DNA of 64,000 nt from Aurelia coerulea (taxonomy: Eukaryota > Cnidaria > Scyphozoa > Semaeostomeae > Ulmaridae). Below the pieces are notes generated by a model, which was given only the letters and a program-made list of their open reading frames with translations, ran no database searches and was not told where the DNA came from. The translations under genes and the position numbers were made by a program. Of the stretch, positions 56,430-64,000 are shown piece by piece (positions within the stretch are counted from its first letter, which is position 1; every line of letters starts with the position of its first letter). Location of the stretch: the NCBI GenBank assembly GCA_039566865.1, contig CM076961.1:3417501-3481500 (forward strand). The letters are read 5' to 3'.

Positions 56430-57237
56430 TTCTCGAGAATTGTCCAAGAAAAATATATTAGAATAGGGGATGGTGTGCAATGGCTTGCGCAATATTGAAA
56501 TAGCTAAGCCAGAATAGATTACTTGGTAATCAATAATCGAGGACCAATTAGGATCTACGGAATAAGGCCGAATGGCTGAAACTAGAAAAACTAACTCGGT
56601 TATGGCTGATCATAGGTGTTGTGGATAAGCTTGTCCCGAAAGTCTTCCGTAAACAAGTTCTCCTTTCATTTTATGCCAATTCAAAGCCGGCCAATTTTGG
56701 TAGGGGTCATTGAAGATAGAAAAGGGTGGGCTGAAGGAAGCCAAGTTTGCTGAAACCAAGCACATGTTTGCTCAGAACTAAATACTGCGTAGGATTCATG
56801 TTGCTGACCTTCTCAAGAATTTGTCCAAGAAAGAGATATTAGAATGAACAGGGGATGATGTGCGTTCTCTTGCGCATCATTGAAGTAGCTAAGCCAGCAG
56901 AGATTACTTAGTCATCGAGGACCAATTAGGATGTATTGAAGACAGCCGAATAGCTGAAGCTAGATAAACTAACTCTTTTATGGCTGATCATAGATCATAG
57001 GCGAGGGGATACCTCTGCGAGCGATTCAGTTCACCAGTCTTCTGAAGACTTTATCCAAGAAGAAAGATATTAGCATAGCAATGATATGCGTTGTCTTGCG
57101 CGCAATTTTGAAGTAGCTAAGCCAGCAGAGATTACTTAGACATTGAGGACCAATTAAGATGCATGGAAGACGGCCTAAAAAGGCTGAAACTCAATAAACT
57201 AGCTCTTTTTATTGTTGATCATAGGTCAAAAGGTTGG
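56430..57237 (+). repeat. Three direct repeats of about 190 bp
   Basis: Units at 56430-56625, 56812-57003 and 57043-57237 share TCCAAGAA, GAAATAGCTAAGCCAG or GAAGTAGCTAAGCCAGCAG, AGATTACTTAG, GAGGACCAATTA and a GCTGATCATAG-type end. Spacing is uneven (about 382 and 231 bp). No coding role is seen. Confidence 0.65.
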
Positions 57238-58164
57238 GTCAGGGCTGTATAGGAAACTGGATAAACCAGCAACTTCACCCCTTCACCTTCAGAACTGTAT
57301 CCTTTGTAATACAAAATGCATCCCTGCTCAACAAAACTTTGAATCGAATTTCATTATTCCCTAGTGTAGCAAAGAAACATTCATCACAGTCTTCAGCTAG
57401 CAAACCGTACACAGTTCAGACAAGCAGATATTTTAACAGCCATCACACCAAACAACAGATAATGTTTTCTTTTCGAATCATGAATGATATGGCTATTCTG
57501 ATTCACTCGGCTTGTGACCAAGCTTCCAAATAAACATTCTAAAACCCTTCCTGGAATATTGCGACATTTATCTCTCCCCACTACTGCCTGGAAGTACAAT
57601 CCTCAATACTTTAGATAGGGGTATCAATGCAGAATTGGCTCTGAACTGAACATAGAAAAACCATAAATAAACATAACAAACAGCAGTGTTCGTGGTGGAC
57701 ACTTATTTTGCCTGTTTTTTGCTTCTTTCATGTTTCGCAGCATTTCCTGAATTCGCAGTTTATTGATAGGTTTCAGATTGCATTCAAAGCAGATCATGTC
57801 CGATAAGACGTTTAGCAAGTCTCAGCTGATCAAGCAGCAAGCTTTTCTATGTATATTTTGAGGTTATTGAGAGTAGCAGGATGATGTGAGCATTATTCCC
57901 AATTATTAGGGGCATGGGGAGAGCCGCCAAAAGTTCCGATAAATGGCGTCAGCAGAAAGAGGCCTAATTTTACTTCCAGCCAAGCCAACTGTAGCCCAAA
58001 TGCTAACTGTAAACTCAAGCCAACAAAAATTAGGCCAAAAAGCTGCTCTCGATGAAAGATTTCTAGAATTCTATACATCACGTTTTGCTCAACAGTACAA
58101 AACTTACTTCATCTAAAGAGACACACATTCGGGTCTATATTTGACCCTGTTGTTAATCATCAAC
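57238..58164. other. No gene recognised
   Basis: Frames at 57234-57533 (plus) and 57624-57818 (minus) have no family motif, and splice or start context is weak. No repeats were matched. Confidence 0.35.
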
Positions 58165-58174
58165 AACAGAAGTT

Positions 58175-59145
58175 GTGAAATATGGGGTACCACAAGGCTC
58201 GCTGTTGGGGCCAAGGCTATTCTCCATTCATGTAAATGACTTGCCAGAAGTCTCAAGTCAAGGCCAAATCGAGATGTTTGCAGATGACACAGAGTACTAC
58301 TGTGTAGGAAAGACAGAGGATGAAGTGTTGTCTGCACTACAAGTCGGCATAGATGAGATTTCAGCCTGGTGCAGTAGAAACAGTTTAACTATACACCTAG
58401 ATAAATCAGAAATAATGATCTTATCCAGACGGAAGTTTATAGGGCCTATGAAAGCAAATGAATTGGGAAATAAGTTGATCAAAGTTGTAAACGAATCAAA
58501 GTGTTTAGGAATAACTTTAGCCAACAAACTGCAGTGGAAAACTCAAGTTAACAATGCCGAATCCTCAATGAATGTCAAATTAAAGCAAATAAAACGCTTC
58601 AGATCACTATCACCACAGACCTTGGAAAAGATATATTTCCAAGGAATTTTGCCTGGCTCGACATATGGAATCGCAGTTTGGGGATCTGGTGCCTCATTAG
58701 AAGCTTTAGAAAAAGTGCATAGAAGAGCCGCGAAAATAATTCACAAATTACCAAAGAACACTCCTGAAGGTAGAGTCCTGGAGTCTGTAAATTGGAAATC
58801 CATCGAGTATATATCCAAAGGCGTGTTGCATGCCTAACACATCAGATCTATAATAACAGAGGTCCTAACATTCTAAATGAATTAATTCAACGAAAAATAT
58901 CATCAAGAAGCATGAGGGATATGGAACAACTGCAAGTTTCAAGACCAAAAACAGAAATAGGAAGATCAAGCTTTAGACACAGAGCAGCAATCATATGGAA
59001 TGTACTTCCGATGAACGTTAAAACTATTAGATCTTATCCTGGTTTTAAATGTGAACTTTCTAAAAATTCTAAAATTTTAAATAATTTATCTTTTGGACAG
59101 TCATCAGTCATAAACAACAGGAACAATGATTATATCTATTTTTAA
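58175..59145 (+). pseudogene. Reverse transcriptase fragment of copy A
   Basis: Two overlapping frames, 58175-58837 and 58792-59145, are needed to read through. Alignment by eye with copy B (KWKDLSYMYKRRLACISHQ against NWKSIEYI/QRRVACLTHQ) places the frame change at about 58810-58820. The catalytic FADD motif is intact, but without the N-terminal half the enzyme cannot be active. Confidence 0.7.
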
Positions 59146-59283
59146 AACATTTTAAGATCTTTTATTTCTCTTTTTGGATTGCTTTTCTTTTAAACATGTT
59201 TATCGTAATTGTAAGTGAGTATTAGTAAGCAGGCCCACATCAGCAGATGCTGCCTTTTATTGTCCTGCATTATCAAAAATATC

Positions 59284-59314
59284 ATGTATGTATGTATGTA
59301 TGTATGTATGTATG

Positions 59315-59344
<30 letters not shown>
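59284..59344. repeat. (ATGT)n microsatellite, about 15 copies
   Basis: An uninterrupted tetranucleotide run directly follows the retrotransposon 3' UTR and probably began as its simple tail. Confidence 0.9.
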
Positions 59345-59345
<1 letters not shown>

Positions 59346-60084
59346 CATTAGGAAGACTGGTGCGAGAAGTCAACTGTCGTTAGAAAACAACATGGCCTAG
59401 CTAGCGAAAATGTCCAATCAAGCATCTAGTGGACTAAATCATCTCTTTATATTTCTACTTTATTTTCACTTCTTTAGGAACGGTAGCCCCGTCGGACCTA
59501 AAGGCCTGACTGTTCCTAAAGGCCTCACCTTTGTAGCTTCTGCAACTGAACGCTTTTCTTCTTACAATCAAGGTGTAAGGGCTGCTGGAGAGAGGGTGGA
59601 GGAGGGAGGAGGGATAGCATAACACATCTACTATCTGCAGTGGAGGAGTCTACCAAGGGGCAGCAAAGGATGCTTGAAAGATTTTTTTCTTTATCCATAT
59701 AAAATTCTTACAATACATGTTACCTACTCTACATATTAATACTATAAAACTGCACAACACTACAGGGACAATAACGTGAGGAGCAAAATGGCATGGCTAC
59801 CCCATGTTCCTACATATAACAAAAAACAATGAACACTACTAGGACAACGCACAAAAAGAAAACAAAGAATACTTGTAAACTAATTACTATACGCTAACTA
59901 CAACCTAAATCAATTACAATGAACGTTTGCGGCATAAAGACTGTGGGAAAGGAGTTTCAGAACAATTTCCCTGCTTCCTACCGCATTATGTCAAATATCT
60001 GAAAGATCTGAAAGATCTTGAAAGCTTGAAAGATCTGGCCCCATTTGAAGAAAAGAGCACATCAAAGGTTAATAACATGTTAGT
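59345..60084. other. Unclassified; one weak exon-like segment
   Basis: A strong acceptor-like tract (TTTTCACTTCTTTAG) precedes 59478-59572, open in one frame with two PKGLT peptides and followed by CAAG then GTGTAAGG. With no partner exon it cannot be assigned. The rest is AT-rich. Confidence 0.25.
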
Positions 60085-60125
60085 CACACTCTGAAGAGAA
60101 CAGAGCTTCGAAAGGCCTTAGTGTG
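60085..60125 (+). ncRNA. Hammerhead ribozyme motif, second good example
   Basis: CACACT (60085-60090), CTGAAGA (60091-60097), stem II GAA-CAGAGC-TTC (60098-60109), GAAA (60110-60113), GGCCTT (60114-60119) and AGTGTG (60120-60125). Stem I is identical to that at 44020. The A-GGCC-T of stem III is self-complementary, which suits a two-molecule hammerhead. Stem II is weaker than at 44020. Probably a Penelope-like terminal-repeat fragment. Confidence 0.55.
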
Positions 60126-60538
60126 CTGTTTTAAAAGTCATATTTCTCTGCCTCCATTTTCTTCCAAAATTTAAAAGGTTAACAAACGTTGGCCTATCAA
60201 TAGCAAACAATTTTCTTCCGGGGGACCTCGATATTGAGTTCCACGAGTCTTGGATCTATCTCTTTCAATATGGTGCCAACCAAAGTCTATCATGGTTTTT
60301 GGCACCATCCGAGACTTCATTAACATTATTTCAATTTTCAAGGTTTAAAGTACAAGATAACATTAGCATTTCGATTACATTGGTGCTTTAAAAGTGAATT
60401 AGATGGACTATCAACGGCCTAGGCGTATGTCGAAACAACGCTATGAAAGGATTAAGAGCTAAGTCTCAATGCTTCCAAATGCAAATTCATGTATATCAGG
60501 TACGATTAAGGCCTAATTCTTCAAAGTCGGCCTTGCTA
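60126..60538. other. No feature recognised
   Basis: Non-coding AT-rich sequence after the ribozyme motif. Confidence 0.35.
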
Positions 60539-60649
60539 AGCATTTTCAAATTGATGTTGAAAAGGTGGGTGTAAAATTCTATGACCTATTGTATTTCTTT
60601 GAAATGAATGGTTTGAAAGAAACTTTAGCTACTTTGCTATAACTCTGTA

Positions 60650-60853
60650 CACATATCTACCTGGCATCCGAAGGTAGTTTTAGGACGCTGAGAAGCTGAG
60701 CTAATCTGGTTTTTCCTCTCCATGTGACCACACCTCGTGATTCCTTTAACCCAGAATTACAGAGAGTTGGCAACTCTCCTCACACTTTGTAGCAGGTTCG
60801 GCAGGGCGGGGACTCGAACCACCAATCTTCAGATTGGTAGTCAACCGTGCTAC
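60650..60853 (-). mobile_element. tRNA-derived SINE inserted in the MITE
   Basis: Read on the minus strand from 60853, the head has an A-box-like TAGCACGGTTG, an anticodon arm CCAAT-CTGAAGA-ATTGG with a seven-base loop containing GAA as in tRNA-Phe, and the B box GGTTCGAGTCC. An unrelated body follows (GGAGAGTTGCCAACTCTCTG). The head is too degenerate to be a functional tRNA. A second copy is at 51550-51690. Confidence 0.6.
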
Positions 60854-61050
60854 CGCCGTTGGACTTTTCAGAAATCTTGAATATTTTTCGAAATTACGGA
60901 GATTTTATATTTTAACTCATCCGAGGATGTGATGTTGTTAAATTTCTAAATCGTAAACCAGAAGCGTGAAATACTTTTGCTTGGTACTCTCTTGCCTTTC
61001 TTGAAAATCGTACTATGATAACTCAAAAAGTTTAGAACTTAAAATAGTTA

Positions 61051-62525
61051 CATACATACATACATTTATTATTTGTTAACGCAGGTCATAATCAAGGCAG
61101 CTTAAAAGCTGATGTGGACCTGCAAATTAAAGATAAAAGAAACTGAAACTTAAAGCCTATTTACAATCTGATTTCCTTATTTAAAAATAATTAAAATTTT
61201 CGTCCCTTTGTTTAAATGAGAAATTGGTAAAAGATATTTGTTCCAAACTTCTGCTGTTCTTTGATAGCCTCTTTTTAAAACTGTCATAGCTAGTGACCTT
61301 CTTTAGGTCTACAGGGAGATTGTTCCATACAAGTGCTGCTCTGTACTTAAAAGAGCTTCTTCCAATGTTGGATTTCGGTCTAGGTAATATGAACTGGATA
61401 CAGTCTCTCATGTTTCGTGTATAATCTTTCTTTTTAAACAGGCTTTGGATCTCTTCAATCACATTGTCATTATACGCTTGGTGTGAAATGCAAGCGAGTC
61501 TCCTTTTGTACATGTATGAGAGGTCTTTCCATTTTACGGTTTTTAAGACGTCCTCATTCTTTATTGTCTTTGGAACTTTGTTTATCATCCTTGCAGCTCT
61601 GATATGGCATGATTCTAATTCGTTCATTTTACAAGAGCTGTTATTACCCCAAACAGAAATTCCATAAATAACTGCAGGCAAGATGGCTTTGAAATATATA
61701 GTAGAGAGCACTTCTTTGGGTAGATATCTCATCATCTTTAATTTCTTTATTTTACAACTCATGTCTGTCTTTACTTTCTCTATCTGCAGTTTCCAAGAGA
61801 GTTGGCTATCCAGTAACATTCCAAGGCATTTCGATTTGTCAACAACTTTGATGTCATTATCCCCAAGCTTAACTTGCTTCAGAGGACCGATGAATTTATT
61901 CTTTGTTAGCAGCAATATTTCAGATTTCTTAGGATGGATGACAAGGCCATTGTTTTGGCTCCATTTTCCAATTTCATTGATAGTTACCTGTAGATCTTCT
62001 ATGACCTCATCTACAGTGTCCCCAATACAAAAGCTTTCAGTGTCATCTGCAAACATATGGACAGTTGCTCTTGATGTACAGTCAGGAAGATCATTCACAT
62101 GTATAGAGAAAAGCCTTGGGCCAAGGAGTGAACCTTGTGGGACGCCATAGCTAACAGATCTCTCTTGTGAACAAAAACTGTCTATTTCAACATATTGTCT
62201 TCTGTTAGATAGATAATTTTCAAGTGTACAGTAAGAATTTCCACTTATGCCGGCTGCTTGTATTTTCATCAGGAGAGTTTTGTGGTTGATAGAGTCAAAA
62301 GCCTTTCTAAAATCTAAGAACAGAACTCCCACTACCTTTCCGTTTTCTACTTCTTGCCTCCAAGTCTCTGTGAGGAATAACATTAAAAGCTCTGTAGATC
62401 TTCCTGGCTTAAAGGCCCATTGATGTTTGCTGGATATACCTCGTGAAATTACATGAGTGTCAATGTCTTTGCATAAAATTCCCTCAAAAACTTTACTTGG
62501 AATAGACAGGAGAGATAATCTAATC
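61051..62525 (-). mobile_element. 5'-truncated non-LTR retrotransposon, copy B
   Basis: The minus strand carries an open reverse-transcriptase frame from about 62520 to 61181, then a short 3' UTR ending in (TGTA)n at 61051-61066. It is inserted in the Mutator-type MITE copy 6. The 5' break lies near a TCTAA-type simple repeat at 62517-62541. Confidence 0.75.
61181..62520 (-). CDS. Reverse transcriptase domain of copy B (N-terminally truncated)
   Basis: The frame is open from the truncation point, upstream of the ATG at 62381-62383. In order it shows LSLLSIPSKVFEG, AFKPGRSTELLM, VLFLDFRKAFDSINH, SYGVPQGSLLGPRLFSIHVN, the catalytic MFADDT, KSKCLGMLL and a C-terminal FKYRAALVWNNLPVDLKK, the standard order of motifs in CR1/Jockey/L2-type elements. 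The exact clade cannot be settled by eye. No endonuclease domain remains. The uninterrupted frame of about 446 codons suggests a relatively recent insertion. The plus-strand frames here are antisense shadows. Confidence 0.8.
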
Positions 62526-62749
62526 TAATCTAGTCTAATCTAGAACTATTCTAATTCTCTTTCAAAACTTTCTCTTGAATCTTTAGGAAAGAAGATAGAT
62601 ACTCTCATCCTAAAAACATGGAAGATTTCAGAAAAGTCTAACAGTAGAATTCTAGCGAAATAGCTAAACATTTGCTTTGAAGTCATTCAGTTCAAAGAAA
62701 TAGGTCCTAGATTTTATACCCACCTTCTGAAAGATTTTGAGCCTATGCT

Positions 62750-63529
62750 GCATCGGAAAAGAAATATTAACGTCCTTGGGCATGTCACCAGCAGCGATGG
62801 ACATAGCCCATTTACGATTTGTATATCAAGCGTGGCTGCATCTGCAAAGAGTTTTTCAAGGTCAACTTTTCCTCAGTGTATTAAGAAATGAATTTTTTTC
62901 CTCTCTGCTTTTTAATCCTGTAAGCACTTGTTGTTTCATACTTTCATGTGGTTTCTCAGAATTTCTGATTCCGCAATGGATCAAGTATTTTGAAAGGGAC
63001 ACATACAAGCAGAGTCAAAAAACATGTGCAGCATTTCCTTGAAAATTGAACAAAGGTTGTTGAAATTATATTGTCGAAAATATTGATTATCATATCAGGA
63101 GTTAAGGGAGTGGAAGGTCGTGAGGCCAATAAAGCCCTGCTATTTTCTATCGCACCACGGTATAAAGAGAGGGTTGGCTGTTGAATAGAAAATAGATCCA
63201 ACAGATACAACAATGAATGTGTCAACGAATGTATAAATTTCTTCTTGGCCTTACTCATTCCATGTATCTTCCATGGGTGAATGCAGCATAGCTTATCATA
63301 GCATAATATGCAAATTCCAACTGGCGTTTGACATAATAGCAACACAATCATTCTATTGTCTTTGGGTGGACACCAAGAAAAAAGTGGGGTTCTATATAAT
63401 TTCACAAAGATAATTATACTAGGCACATGGCAAGCAAGGTACATTGGCCGCTGCGTATCCATGCCATTAACTCTGAAAACAATAAAACAATTGTTAGCAA
63501 TGTAGGAAGCCCTGTTCTCAAATCTGCCT
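62750..63529. other. No supported gene
   Basis: A minus-strand ATG frame of 168 codons (63462-62956) is Cys- and Leu-rich without a recognisable family, signal or splice support. Its later part looks like ordinary intergenic sequence. It is left uncalled. Confidence 0.3.
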
Positions 63530-63760
63530 TGCGGGGTGAGTGGTCGAGTGCCTTATAGGCCCCTATACGGTTCCCACTAGGTAGCTGAAGTTAAGTCTGG
63601 TCGAGTGAGGTCAAAATTTTGATGAGCAACACACTTTCCCATGTAAGGGACGTTAAACCAGGGGTTCCATGCCTGGATGCCGCATGCAATGCTCATACAA
63701 TGCTTAAAATAGCTGTAATATAACAAGATGGCTGTTCAGCCGACCTGAAATAAACAGTTA
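63530..63760 (+). mobile_element. Possible SINE with a Leu/Ser-tRNA-like A box
   Basis: GTGAGTGGTCGAGTGCC resembles the D arm and A box of tRNA-Leu/Ser, followed by a CTATACGGTTCCCAC segment and a tail containing GGGACGTTAAACC. No good B box was found. It ends at the trinucleotide microsatellite, as SINEs often do. Confidence 0.35.
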
Positions 63761-63761
63761 C

Positions 63762-63776
63762 GATGATGATGACGAA

Positions 63777-63835
<59 letters not shown>

Positions 63836-63836
63836 C

Positions 63837-63901
<65 letters not shown>

Positions 63902-63905
63902 CGAC

Positions 63906-63963
<58 letters not shown>
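63762..63963. repeat. (GAT)n microsatellite, about 200 bp
   Basis: A nearly pure ATG/GAT trinucleotide run with a few GAC and GAA interruptions. The resulting poly-Met frame has no meaning. Confidence 0.95.
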
Positions 63964-63965
<2 letters not shown>

Positions 63966-64000
63966 TGGTTCAGGCGGATAGTTCAGGCAGCCCTAGCATA

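Larger units (their letters stand above)
58165..59344 (+). mobile_element. 5'-truncated non-LTR retrotransposon, copy A, frameshifted
   Basis: The plus strand encodes the palm and C-terminal part of a CR1/Jockey-type reverse transcriptase: YGVPQGSLLGPRLFSIHVND, the catalytic FADDT box, ESKCLGITL, AVWGSG, then after a frame change near 58815 RRVACLTHQIY and FRHRAAIIWNVLP. The fingers region and everything upstream are missing. Stop at 59143-59145. The 3' end runs into an ATGT microsatellite at 59284-59344, as in copy B, suggesting that simple tail belongs to the element. Confidence 0.75.
60539..62749. mobile_element. Mutator-type MITE, copy 6, split by a SINE and a retrotransposon
   Basis: Family sequence is present at 60539-60649 (AAAAGGTGGGTGTAAAATTC), 60858-61050 and 62560-62749 (ending GATTTTGAGCCTATGCT). 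The gaps are filled by the SINE at 60650-60853 and retrotransposon copy B at 61051-62525. The left terminus is decayed and no 9-bp duplication remains. Confidence 0.6.

Noticed and set aside
60780..60853. Possible functional tRNA-Phe gene on the minus strand.
   Set aside because: The D and T arms do not pair well, and the segment is followed by a SINE body repeated at 51550-51690.
62956..63462. Minus-strand ATG frame of 168 codons.
   Set aside because: No recognised family, unusual composition, and the later half resembles non-coding intergenic sequence.
63763..63981. Poly-methionine open frame.
   Set aside because: Translation of an ATG/GAT microsatellite.

Overview
This is A+T-rich animal nuclear DNA with spliced genes, many small inverted-repeat transposons, two non-LTR retrotransposon copies, tRNA-like SINEs and hammerhead-ribozyme cores of the kind carried by Penelope-like elements. 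The gene content (Notch-ligand-like MNNL/DSL membrane proteins) and this repeat mix suit a marine invertebrate, most likely a cnidarian such as a coral. That placement is inference; no species-diagnostic sequence was seen.

Two genes stand out. Both lie on the minus strand and were assembled here by hand from splice signals and phases. Gene 1 (33050 down to 19345) has four coding exons totalling 2373 nt, an intact 790-residue frame: signal peptide, MNNL-like N-terminal domain, about ten DSL-type cysteine modules in tandem, a Ser/Thr-rich stalk, one membrane span and a cytoplasmic tail. Gene 2 (52352 down to 45726) is a paralogue with five coding exons. Its second coding exon (288 nt) and last coding exon (259 nt) have exactly the same lengths as in gene 1. 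It has about four complete DSL modules, a mucin-like stalk, a membrane span and a tail carrying an FxNPxY-type motif. Its main exon has a frameshift where about one DSL module seems to have been deleted. The pair looks like an old tandem duplication.

Layout: 1-5029 holds a possible last exon of a gene entering from the left, then nested MITEs. 5030-17790 is a 12.8 kb satellite of about 185 copies of a 69-bp unit, with higher-order structure at its right end. 17791-33050 is gene 1 and its transposon-filled introns, including a 2.6 kb palindrome and a 3.3 kb element with long terminal inverted repeats. 33051-45725 is intergenic and packed with MITEs, several with exact target-site duplications. 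45726-52417 is gene 2. 52418-64000 holds exon-like tandem repeats, SINEs, a Mutator-type MITE split by a retrotransposon, microsatellites and a second good hammerhead motif.

The long open frames inside the satellite are by-products of a 69-bp (3 x 23) period and are not genes. Most other open frames are antisense shadows or transposon interior.
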